Below are positions 1-7,724 of a DNA stretch of 19,436 nt, piece after piece. Source of the DNA: JAGXLC01 sp046545795 (GTDB lineage Bacteria; Bacteroidota; Bacteroidia; Bacteroidales; UBA12077); the NCBI GenBank assembly GCA_046545795.1, contig JBKGZD010000036.1, positions 1 through 19,436 of the forward strand, written 5' to 3'. A model generated the notes under the pieces. The model had not been told where the DNA came from. It worked only from the letters and a program-made list of their open reading frames with translations, and ran no database searches. Positions within the stretch are counted from its first letter, which is position 1. Every line of letters begins with the position of its first letter. Made by a program: the position numbers and the translations under genes.

Positions 1-66
1 AAGGCAGGAACCTGGGATACTAAGCTACTACAGAGAAGGCTGATAAAAAATGTCAACAATCCTTAA
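1..66 (+). CDS. Possible 3' end of an upstream gene (unidentified)
   Basis: Frame 1 is open from the first base to a TAA at 64-66 (21 codons, ending in LIKNVNNP), and the terminator hairpin at 72-108 begins six bases later, which is how a gene end usually looks. Frame 2 is also open, to a TGA at 41-43, so the frame is not certain. The fragment is too short to recognise a family. No function is proposed. Confidence 0.35.
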   Translation, partial: KAGTWDTKLLQRRLIKNVNNP

Positions 67-71
67 AACAC

Positions 72-108
72 AAAAAAAGCAATCCTCCAGACAGGGATTG
101 CTTTTTTT
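72..108 (+). terminator. Rho-independent terminator, potentially bidirectional
   Basis: A 14-bp perfect stem (72-85 with 95-108, plus a T-G pair at 86/94) closes a short loop. The left arm begins with seven A and the right arm ends with seven T, so the hairpin has a U-tract on either strand. It most probably ends the gene entering from the left. It lies about 670 bases beyond the end of the reverse-strand cluster and could also act as a distant stop for that transcript. Confidence 0.85.
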
Positions 109-369
109 ATTCTTTTAATCCTGAAAAAATCTGTTTTTTTTACATTTAAGATACCCGTCCAGTCTAAAAAGCCATATAGAACCTGAATCCCCTAAAGAAG
201 ACTTTCCGATAATTTGAAGCACCAGAATCACTCAAGATTATCCAAAAACGAGGTTACCAAATTAATGGTAAATCAATTAAGAACTAAAAAATCGTTTAAT
301 TGGCCAAATGCGAATTCCATAAAATCATTAATCTCTCCTTCACACGTCGCATATTCCGACTGCTTACTT

Positions 370-525
370 CGGCTGCCACTGCAGCAACTTTTTTCTCCCT
401 GCCCGCAGCCCTTTTATTCCCTTAAGGGAAACAACCCACACCCTTAAAATACCTACCTGCCACTGTAAGCTTCAACTGCTGCAATGCTGCCACTGCATAC
501 TATTGATTGCCTACTGTTGGCTCAT
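370..525. repeat. Degenerate CAG-rich short repeat tract
   Basis: The nonamer CTGCCACTG occurs exactly three times (373-381, 457-465, 487-495), interspersed with related CTGCAGCAA, CTGCTGCAA and CTACTGTTGG words. Read on the reverse strand this is a run of loosely repeated GCAGTGGCAG, CAGTAGGCA and CAGCAGTTG units. It resembles the imperfect GGCAGT-type intergenic repeats I recall from Bacteroidota genomes, but that resemblance is from memory. Confidence 0.4.
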
Positions 526-708
526 GAGGATAACAATGATAATTATAAAATTTACTTCTACTTCTGAATTTGCCTTTCCTGTAAATCCAGTTATTCAGAA
601 GAAGAGCAAGGACAGCTATTGCTGCCCAGGATAATGACTCAAGCTGAATAACAAATTTTTACATATACCTGTAGTTACCGTTTTTTATTAACATATTTTT
701 CCTATTCT

Positions 709-764
709 CCGGCAAATATTCAACAGAGAAAAAGGTAAGTTATAAATATACAAGAATATTCCGG
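709..764 (-). other. Inverted repeat downstream of the reverse-strand cluster
   Basis: Bases 709-721 (ccggcaaatattc) and 754-764 (gaatattccgg) are imperfect reverse complements (11 pairs with a two-base bulge) around a loop of about 32 bases. It begins 13 bases beyond the stop codon of the last gene. There is no T-run after the stem on the reverse strand, so it is not a canonical intrinsic terminator. It could be a 3'-stabilising stem or a poor terminator. Confidence 0.3.
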
Positions 765-776
765 TAACATTTAGCG

Positions 777-1748
777 CTAAACCATGGCATTTTCTATCTC
801 GGGTCGTGGTAACATTCCAGCTTGCTTCGCTATGTCATGCACATTTTTTTCTCCTCCAATTGCCATAAAATGGACTCCACTCACCCCTTCTATTTCTCTT
901 AACTGCTGTATTTGCTCCAGTGCAATATTAATTCCTTCCTGTTTTTGGTCTTCAGCTTGTTCCATCCTTTTAATAATATCTTCAGTAAAAGAAATTCCGG
1001 AAACATTATCTTTCATATATTTTGCCATACGAGCGGATTTCAGAGGTGTAACTCCCGCAAGAATGTAGACTTTTTCGTGAAGTCCTTTATCCCTGACTTC
1101 CTTCATCCAGATTTTAAACCGTTCCATATCATAAATAACCTGTGTTTGAATAAAATCAGCTCCGGCATTTATCTTTTTTCCCAGCCTTATAACTCTAAAG
1201 TCCATTGGGTCAGCAAAGGGATTTGCTGCTGCTCCTATAAATATTTCCGGTGGTGCCAGTTCGGCTTTTTTTGAATTCTTTATCTCATCCCCACATTCAA
1301 ATTTTCCTTCATCCCGCATTGTTTTCAACATTGAAATAAGCTGAATGGAATCAATATCATGTACATTTTTTGCAGTGTTGTGATTCCCAAAAGATTGATG
1401 GTCTCCTGAGAGACACAATATATTTTTAATCCCAAGAGCAGCTGCGCCGATTACATCACTTTGAACTGCCAGCCTGTTCCTGTCCCTTGTAGTAATCTGC
1501 ATAACCGGTTCCAGTCCGGTCTGTAAAGCTATCAGACTTGCGGAAAAAGACGACATCCTTACTATGGCAGTTTGATTATCCGTAATATTAGCCGCATCTA
1601 CAGAGTCTTTTAACAAACCGGCCTTTTTTTCAACATTGCCTTTGTCCACTGACTTAGGTGGTCCCAGCTCTCCGGTAAATGCAAAATTTCCTGACTTCAA
1701 AACACGTTCAAGTCTGCTGCCTGATTTTAATTGTTTAACACTTTCCAT
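777..1748 (-). CDS. metF: Acetogen-type 5,10-methylenetetrahydrofolate reductase (MetF of the MetFV-Hdr complex)
   Basis: Flavoprotein that reduces methylene-THF to methyl-THF. The 323 residues form one MTHFR TIM barrel. Visible marks are TGELGPPK with Glu27 at the place of the catalytic Glu of FEFFPP in classical MetF, the NITDNQTAIVRMSS segment, LCLSGDH with Asp116 at the place of the LRGDxP Asp, and a C-terminal GVSGVHFMAIGG segment. These features are those of the short acetogen MetF (Moorella type) that works with MetV, not of the E. coli type encoded at 9259-10185. The start is ATG preceded by an A/T-rich stretch without a clear Shine-Dalgarno sequence. It is the last gene of the cluster, 97 bases after metV. 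The subfamily call is from sequence memory; membership in a physical complex is inferred from gene order. Cytoplasmic, no signal peptide. Confidence 0.9.
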   Translation of the reverse strand: MESVKQLKSGSRLERVLKSGNFAFTGELGPPKSVDKGNVEKKAGLLKDSVDAANITDNQTAIVRMSSFSASLIALQTGLEPVMQITTRDRNRLAVQSDVIGAAALGIKNILCLSGDHQSFGNHNTAKNVHDIDSIQLISMLKTMRDEGKFECGDEIKNSKKAELAPPEIFIGAAANPFADPMDFRVIRLGKKINAGADFIQTQVIYDMERFKIWMKEVRDKGLHEKVYILAGVTPLKSARMAKYMKDNVSGISFTEDIIKRMEQAEDQKQEGINIALEQIQQLREIEGVSGVHFMAIGGEKNVHDIAKQAGMLPRPEIENAMV

Positions 1749-1845
1749 AAATCAATTAGATAATATTTTTATTGTTTATTTTATCATTTAAGAGATACAA
1801 TGATTGAGTAAATATTTATCTCCTCGTTTTAATGATGTCATAGTT

Positions 1846-2523
1846 TTAGTCAAACATGACATCCTCTCTTGCAACCCTGCGAGGTCCACCATCACGGTTT
1901 GTCGACCAGTCTTTTGGAGGTTGATTTTCTATAAGATTATCCAGCTTATTAAGCGCTTTCAGGCGGTCATAAATAAGCTGCCATCCACATTCAATATTTT
2001 CCGGGTCTACTTCACACATACCATTGGAGGACCCTCCGCAAGGCCCATTCAATAAACTTTTGGAACATCTTGCAACAGGACATATACCTTCAAATTTATC
2101 CAGTACACATTCACCGCATCCGGCGCATCTTTCAGCCCATATGCCCTGTTGTATATTTGCACCAAAAAATTTAGTATTTAAACCCGGCCGGACAACCGCC
2201 TCCGGAAATACCTCCACCAGGTACTGTACACCTACTCCGCATCCAAGAGATAAAACAACATCTGCTTCTCTTATCTTCTTTGCAGTATTTTCATCAAAAA
2301 ATTCTTTATCGCATTGTCGGGTAATTGTATGCTCCTGAATATTCAGCTGCATATTTTCATTCTTTGCCGCCAGTTTTAACTGCTTAGCAAGAATGCCCAC
2401 CTCTTTTTCGCCTCCTGCCATACAAACAGTTACGCAGGTACCACAACCCAAAACTAAAATATTCTCAAAATTCTTAACTGAATTTAATATTTCTTCAAAC
2501 GACTTTTGTTCAGCAACAATCAT
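1846..2523 (-). CDS. metV: MetV-like methylene-THF reductase partner (MTHFR C-terminal zinc/Fe-S protein)
   Basis: 225-residue cysteine-rich protein of the MetV family, the small partner of MetF in acetogens. The N-terminal half has LGCGTCVTVCMAGG (Cys27, 30, 34) and LGCGVGVQ (Cys95). The C-terminal half is the characteristic MTHFR-C region with Cys133, 136, 139, 148, 153, 162, 170 and 179, including NGPCGG and the CEV..ECGW segment. In Moorella, MetV carries iron-sulfur and zinc and is needed for MetF to receive electrons, so this protein probably passes electrons from the Hdr module to the MetF flavin. Its ATG overlaps the mvhD stop by four bases (ATGA, 2520-2523), indicating translational coupling. 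All expected Cys appear present and the length is ordinary. Confidence 0.9.
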   Translation of the reverse strand: MIVAEQKSFEEILNSVKNFENILVLGCGTCVTVCMAGGEKEVGILAKQLKLAAKNENMQLNIQEHTITRQCDKEFFDENTAKKIREADVVLSLGCGVGVQYLVEVFPEAVVRPGLNTKFFGANIQQGIWAERCAGCGECVLDKFEGICPVARCSKSLLNGPCGGSSNGMCEVDPENIECGWQLIYDRLKALNKLDNLIENQPPKDWSTNRDGGPRRVAREDVMFD

Positions 2524-2954
2524 TTTATTTCCTCCGTATTTGTTTGTTTTTGTTCTTCCTCAAGAACCTTTTTAATTTTTTCTGTATATTCTCTTGAAGT
2601 TTGTGCAAACAGGGGTCCTTCTGAAGCCGCAATATGGAACATTTCCAGTTTCTCAGGATTAATCCCTGCTTCACTGAGTTTCTTTTTTGCAAATTCCACC
2701 CGTTTCTTAGCTCTTACATTTCCTTCCAGAAAATGGCAGCTTCCGACTTCACATCCCGCAACCATAACACCATCAGCGCCATCAAGAAATGCCTGCAAAA
2801 GCATATTGATATCTACTTTTCCTGTACAAGGCAACCTGACAATATGGATATTGGTTGGATACTGCTGTCTCATAGTTCCAGCCAGGTCTGCCGCTGTAAA
2901 AGCACAGTAGTGGCAACAAAATGCAATAATTTTCGGGTCTTTCTCTTTAGTCAT
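2520..2954 (-). CDS. mvhD: MvhD-like [2Fe-2S] electron-transfer subunit
   Basis: 144-residue hydrogenase/Hdr iron-sulfur subunit of the MvhD (FlpD) family. It has the family signatures FCCHYCA (Cys13, 14, 17), ADLAG, RLPCTGKVD (Cys43), GADGVMVAGCEVGSCH (Cys68, Cys73) and the GN..A..R segment. In methanogens MvhD links hydrogenase to HdrA with one [2Fe-2S] cluster; no hydrogenase is encoded here, so it more likely bridges HdrA to MetV/MetF, as proposed for the Moorella MetFV-HdrABC-MvhD complex. It begins 132 bases after hdrA, an unusually wide gap for this cluster, and ends in a four-base overlap with metV. The C-terminus (from about residue 120) is a charged Lys/Glu-rich tail. Confidence 0.9.
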   Translation of the reverse strand: MTKEKDPKIIAFCCHYCAFTAADLAGTMRQQYPTNIHIVRLPCTGKVDINMLLQAFLDGADGVMVAGCEVGSCHFLEGNVRAKKRVEFAKKKLSEAGINPEKLEMFHIAASEGPLFAQTSREYTEKIKKVLEEEQKQTNTEEIK

Positions 2955-3028
2955 TCAAAATATCTTTGATTAGTTTATATTGTATTTATTCATTATTCAT
3001 TCAACTCATTAGTTCACATGAAACTTTC

Positions 3029-3048
3029 AAAAAAAAGACTCATTGAGT
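3029..3048 (-). terminator. Weak hairpin plus T-run between hdrA and mvhD (possible attenuator)
   Basis: On the reverse strand a short ACTC-AAT-GAGT hairpin (3038-3048) is followed after one base by eight T (3029-3036), about 40 bases past the hdrA stop. With only four stem pairs it is much weaker than the terminators at 72-108 and 19347-19378, but it could give partial read-through and lower mvhD-metV-metF output relative to hdrA. Confidence 0.25.
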
Positions 3049-3086
3049 TATTTGAAACTACCGGGATTTTTACATGTTCGTTTTAT

Positions 3087-6000
3087 TTAAGATTTGACAA
3101 TGTCACTTTCTTCCACTATAGGTTCATGTAAAATATTCTCAAACAAAGCATTTTCCTGTAACTCAGTGAATGTGAGTAATTGAATTGCCTTTGCAGGACA
3201 TGCTGCTGCACAGTTTCCACATCCCTGGCATTTAGCTGCGTCAATTTCCGCCTTTCCGTTCTGATTAACAAATGGAGCGTCAAACACGCATTCCCGCAGA
3301 CATGTAAGGCATGATGCACATTTATCTTCTTCTATAACCGATACCACTCCTCCAACTTCAAGTGCATCTTTGCTAAGGATAGTACCCGCTCTTCCTGCAG
3401 CAGCTATAGCCTGGGTTATATTCTCCTCTGTATTCTTAGGTGAATGTGCCAATCCACATAAAAACACTCCTTCGTTGGCAAAATCAACAGGTCGCAACTT
3501 CGTGTGTGCTTCCATAAAATTCCCATGTTCATCTAACGGAAGCTTCATCAATTCAGATAAATGTTTGTTATCTTCCTTATTTGCCACGATACCTGCACTT
3601 AAGACCAACAAATCTGCATTTAAAGCAATATAATCATCTATTACAGTATCTTTCACCGTAACTTGTATCTTATTCTTTTCTTCTGTAATTTCCGGGTATT
3701 CCTCGTCCGGGAAGTGGATAAATTTTACGTCCAGCTCTCGCGCCTTCCTGTAAAAAATTTCCCTGTATGTATAAGTCCGTAAGTCACGGTAAAGAATATA
3801 AACCGTAGCTTTAGGATCTTTCTCCTTTATTGCAATAGCATTTTTAATTGCTTCGCTGCAACAAACCCTTGAACAATAACCATTTTCATTGTTTCGGCTG
3901 CCCACACACTGAACCATTACCACCGTTTTAAAATGTTTTCTTTTTCTTAGCTCAGTTTCAAGTTCACGTTGCGTTATGGCATTCTTATTCTTCTCATAGA
4001 GGAATTCATGGGGTTTATACTCTTCCGCTCCTGTAGCCACAATTACCACACCATGATCTATTTTACCATCTTGAGAACCTGATAGCTCACTGGTGAAATT
4101 ACCCACGGAGCCATTTATATTTGTTACAGTAGTATTTGTAAGAACTTCAACCAATTCATTATTCTGCACTTCTTCTATTTTTTCATACAGGTAGTCCTGC
4201 CAGCTGTCTCCATCGAGGTTGTCGTACAAATAATGTAAATTACCGCCCAATCTGTCTTCTTTTTCCACCAGGAACACTTTAAAACCCTGGTTGCCTAAAG
4301 ATAATGCAGCGGAAATACCTGCTATACCTCCTCCAATTACCAATGCAGATCTATTAACAGAAATTTTCTTCAGACTCAAGGGTTCGAGGTATTTTGCTTT
4401 ACCAATACTACCCCTGATAAGACTTTTCGCTTTTTCGGTAGCACGTTCCGGGTCATTTTGATGTACCCAGGCACACTGCTCCCTGATATCCGTCATTTCA
4501 AACATATACTTATTCAATCCGGCTTCACGAAGTGTTTCCTGGAACAGACCCTCATGCGTCCTTGGAGTACAAGAAGCAACAACTACCCTGTTCAGGTTCT
4601 TTTCCCGGATAATTTCTTTCATTTTCTTTTGTGTATCCTGTGAACAAGTGTAAAGTGTATGTTCAGCATGGACTATACCGGGGATTTTTCTGATATACTC
4701 AGTAACATTTTCAACATCCACCACAGAAGCTATATTAATACCACAATGGCAGACGAAAACTCCAATGCGTGGTTCCATTCCTTCAATTTTCATTTCTTCA
4801 GGATAGACTTTTTTCTGAATCTCTGTATTCCTCACTTCCTTCAACATTTCCCCAGTCATTGCTGCAGCAGCGCTACCCTGCATAACCGTTTCCGGGATAT
4901 CTTTCGGACCGCTTCCTGCACCACAGAAAAATACACCTTCCCTGTTTGAGTGTAGAGGAGACAAAGTTTTCTCTTCAAAAAATCCAAACTGGTTTCTGTT
5001 AACATCCAATCTATTGCCCAAATCCTCAATCGATGGATTAGCAACCAATCCAACAGAAAGTACAACCAGGTCGAATTCCTCTTCTATATATTTTCTGTCT
5101 TCAATAAAAGTTAAAAGAAGATTATGTGAAACAGGATCTTCTTTAACTGATGAAATTTGGCTTCGCACAAAACGGACTCCTGATTCATACCTGGCTTGCT
5201 CATAAAAACTTTCAAAACCCTTACCAAAAGCTCGAATATCCGTGTAGAAAATTGCAGGTTCGATGCCCGGTTCATGCTCCTTCGCAACCATTGCTTCTTT
5301 GATGGCATACATGCAGCATACAGATGAACAATAATCATTACCGAGTGTTACATCCCTGCTTCCCACGCATTGTATCCATGCGATTTTCTTTGGCGTTTTA
5401 CCATCATAAGGCCTTTTCAGGTGACCCTCATAAGGACCTGAAGCGCTCAAAATCCGCTCAAATTGTATACTGGTAACTACATTGGGATAGATTCCAAAAC
5501 CATATTCAGGTTTTTTGGTAGCATCAAAAGGTGAAAAACCACCTGTAGCAATAACAGCACCTATATTAATTTCTTTTTTTTCATCTTTCTGAGTGTGATC
5601 TATAGCATCAGCTTTACAAGTTCTGACACACTCCATACATTCAGCGCAACTACCGCATTGCAGGCAACGCTTTGCTTCTCGTATTGCTTCTTCTTCTGTA
5701 AATGATTGTTCTACCTCACCAAATGATCTGTTACGCTTTTCAGGACTATTCATACGGCTACTGGTCCGTTGAACCTTATTTGTATCAGCCGAATCCGGAA
5801 TACCTGCATGATTATCCATTTTGATAACCGGTTCCCTGTCAATCTTCAGGTCTTTTCCTTCCAGGTATCTCTCTATAGATTCAGCAGCTCTGTGTCCCTG
5901 TGCAACAGCCTCAACCAACGAAGAGGGTCCAAGTACCACATCCCCTCCGGAAAACACACCTTTCCTGGAAGTTTCAAGTGTAAGCGGGTCAGTTGAAATA

Positions 6001-7544
6001 AGGCCATTGTTTATATCAACAATCTCTTCAACACTCTCCAGGTCACATTCTTGTCCTGTTGCAAGAATTACGGTGTCAGCATCTATGATTTCACTTTGGT
6101 TTGGATTAACTTCGAGGGAAGTTTTTCCTTCCTTCCCATGAACTGTCATGCAACGGTGAACTTCAAGACCTGATACTTTACTATCCTGTTCTATAATACC
6201 AGCAGGGCTCCAGGATGTTTTGATTTTCACTCCTTCTTCTATAGCCTCTTCAATCTCCCAGCTGTGCGCCGGCATTTCCTTTTTAGTCCTTCGATATACT
6301 ATAGTAACGTCACTTCCCATTCTTAATGCTGTACGTGCTACATCCATAGCTACGTTTCCGCCTCCTATAACCAATACTTTAGAACCAACAGGAGGCTTTT
6401 TCCCTTTGCTCATCTCATTTAAAAACGGAATACCATATAAAACTCCCTTAGCCTGACTTCCATTCAGGGGGATTTTTTTTGCTTTTTGTGCTCCAATAGC
6501 CATAAAAACAGACTCATACCCCTGCTCCTTCAACGTTTCCAGAGTGAAATCTTTTCCAAAAACCTTTCCTGTTTTAACCTGTATCCCACTTTTGAGCAGA
6601 AGTTCAATCTCATAATCCAGATAATCTTTTGGAAGCCTGTAATCAGGAATTCCTGTTCTCATCATCCCTCCAAGTTTCTCTGAGGCCTCAAAAATTGTAA
6701 CCTGAAAACCTTTTTGAGATAAATCGTAAGCGCAAGTCATTCCCGCGGGGCCACCCCCTATAACAGCCACCTTTTCTTCTCTCTCAGGTATTTCATCAAC
6801 ATCACCTTTTACACGGTCAATGGGTTCACCCCGGGCAATTAAATCTTTCTCATAATCAGCTACAAAACGCTTCAGATTTCTTACAGAAACTGCCTCATCG
6901 ATCTCTTTCCGGTTACATTCCGCCTCACAAGGATGGTGACATATTCGTCCACAAATACCAGCAAAAGGCATTTTTTCTCTAATCAAATCCAGGGCTTCAA
7001 TATACTTTTTCTTGGCAATCAAAGCCACGTATCCCTGAACATTAACACCAGCAGGGCAAGTATTACGACATGGTGGCGGGAATTGTGATTTATCTATTGT
7101 ATAAACATTAGGGATAGCCTGGGGATAGAGCCGATAAATTCCTTTTCTATCCGACAATTCTCCATTAAAAATGTCTGCCCTGTTAACCGGACACTCCAGC
7201 TCGCACTCACCACAGCCATTACATTTATCTTCATCAACATATCTCGCTTTTTTGTTAATGACAGCGGTAAAATTTCCTGCTTCACCCTTCATCTCTTCCA
7301 GATCAGCATATGAAATAATTTCAATATTCAAATGCCTTCCGGTTTCTACCAACTTTGGTGAAATCATGCACATGGCACAATCATTGGTTGGAAAAGTTTT
7401 ATCCAACCTTGCCATATTTCCACCAATAGAAGGTTCTTTTTCCAGTAAATACACTTTCAGCCCAAGCTCTGCACTATCCAGGGCAGCCTGCATCCCGGCA
7501 ATTCCACCTCCAATTACTAATACTGATCCTTTTTGATTTTCCAT
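3087..7544 (-). CDS. hdrA: Giant HdrA: HdrA-GltD/NfnB-HdrA fusion flavoprotein
   Basis: 1485-residue multi-flavin iron-sulfur protein, the likely electron hub of the cluster. Domain order: (1) HdrA FAD domain, VIGGGIAG at 11-18 and DCAMCMISPKLVE from 55, with a [4Fe-4S] site Cys108/111/114/118; (2) from about 153 to 600 an inserted GltD/NfnB-type NAD(P)H module, with Fe-S cysteines 159, 163, 198, 202, 206, 210, FAD motif VIGGGPAG at 261 and NAD(P) motif VIGGGNVAMD at 392 followed by RR418-419; (3) a Cys627-643 cluster cassette, after which the first HdrA domain resumes (IQCVGSRD 724-731, YCSSVCC 738-744); (4) a second, complete HdrA unit with VCHCG at 931, CTPRTHEGLF at 992, VIGGGIAG at 1069, QCVGSRN at 1212 and YCSRVCC at 1223; (5) two C-terminal [4Fe-4S] sites, Cys1409-1419 and Cys1439-1449. 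NAD(P)H oxidation with electron distribution to MetFV and ferredoxin is inferred. An AAGGAAAG sequence precedes the ATG. Confidence 0.92.
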   Translation of the reverse strand: MENQKGSVLVIGGGIAGMQAALDSAELGLKVYLLEKEPSIGGNMARLDKTFPTNDCAMCMISPKLVETGRHLNIEIISYADLEEMKGEAGNFTAVINKKARYVDEDKCNGCGECELECPVNRADIFNGELSDRKGIYRLYPQAIPNVYTIDKSQFPPPCRNTCPAGVNVQGYVALIAKKKYIEALDLIREKMPFAGICGRICHHPCEAECNRKEIDEAVSVRNLKRFVADYEKDLIARGEPIDRVKGDVDEIPEREEKVAVIGGGPAGMTCAYDLSQKGFQVTIFEASEKLGGMMRTGIPDYRLPKDYLDYEIELLLKSGIQVKTGKVFGKDFTLETLKEQGYESVFMAIGAQKAKKIPLNGSQAKGVLYGIPFLNEMSKGKKPPVGSKVLVIGGGNVAMDVARTALRMGSDVTIVYRRTKKEMPAHSWEIEEAIEEGVKIKTSWSPAGIIEQDSKVSGLEVHRCMTVHGKEGKTSLEVNPNQSEIIDADTVILATGQECDLESVEEIVDINNGLISTDPLTLETSRKGVFSGGDVVLGPSSLVEAVAQGHRAAESIERYLEGKDLKIDREPVIKMDNHAGIPDSADTNKVQRTSSRMNSPEKRNRSFGEVEQSFTEEEAIREAKRCLQCGSCAECMECVRTCKADAIDHTQKDEKKEINIGAVIATGGFSPFDATKKPEYGFGIYPNVVTSIQFERILSASGPYEGHLKRPYDGKTPKKIAWIQCVGSRDVTLGNDYCSSVCCMYAIKEAMVAKEHEPGIEPAIFYTDIRAFGKGFESFYEQARYESGVRFVRSQISSVKEDPVSHNLLLTFIEDRKYIEEEFDLVVLSVGLVANPSIEDLGNRLDVNRNQFGFFEEKTLSPLHSNREGVFFCGAGSGPKDIPETVMQGSAAAAMTGEMLKEVRNTEIQKKVYPEEMKIEGMEPRIGVFVCHCGINIASVVDVENVTEYIRKIPGIVHAEHTLYTCSQDTQKKMKEIIREKNLNRVVVASCTPRTHEGLFQETLREAGLNKYMFEMTDIREQCAWVHQNDPERATEKAKSLIRGSIGKAKYLEPLSLKKISVNRSALVIGGGIAGISAALSLGNQGFKVFLVEKEDRLGGNLHYLYDNLDGDSWQDYLYEKIEEVQNNELVEVLTNTTVTNINGSVGNFTSELSGSQDGKIDHGVVIVATGAEEYKPHEFLYEKNKNAITQRELETELRKRKHFKTVVMVQCVGSRNNENGYCSRVCCSEAIKNAIAIKEKDPKATVYILYRDLRTYTYREIFYRKARELDVKFIHFPDEEYPEITEEKNKIQVTVKDTVIDDYIALNADLLVLSAGIVANKEDNKHLSELMKLPLDEHGNFMEAHTKLRPVDFANEGVFLCGLAHSPKNTEENITQAIAAAGRAGTILSKDALEVGGVVSVIEEDKCASCLTCLRECVFDAPFVNQNGKAEIDAAKCQGCGNCAAACPAKAIQLLTFTELQENALFENILHEPIVEESDIVKS

Positions 7545-7724
7545 ATCTTTCCTTCAGTATAATTTTATGATCTTTTCTTAAATATTGTTTGCCTAGAGCT
7601 TATAATCATCCCTCTTCAAAATATAAAGAAAGGCGCATTCCTATCCCTTCACCTTTGTGGTGTATATTTTATTCATAGTCTCAAAGCACTTCCATTATTC
7701 TGGCTTAAAAGCTATACCATAAAA

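Larger units (their letters stand above)
109..776. other. Intergenic stretch without a convincing gene
   Basis: No open frame here looks protein-coding. The longest (214-447, forward) starts at TTG, has no recognisable motif and an erratic, Pro/Ser/Leu-rich composition. The stretch holds a degenerate CAG-rich repeat tract (about 370-525) and a long inverted repeat near the end of the reverse-strand metF-type gene (709-764). No tRNA or known RNA family was recognised. Confidence 0.6.

Noticed and set aside
214..447. Forward open frame of 77 codons in the left intergenic region
   Set aside because: TTG start, no ribosome site, no motif, composition typical of translated non-coding DNA, and it overlaps the CAG-rich repeat tract.
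610..627. Hairpin GGACAGC-TATT-GCTGCCC as a terminator of the reverse-strand cluster
   Set aside because: It has a mismatch in the stem and no T-run on the reverse strand.
784..1274. Forward open frames opposite the acetogen-type metF gene, and similar antisense frames across hdrA, metH and the tricorn-like gene
   Set aside because: They lie antisense to genes with clear family motifs and have no motifs of their own.
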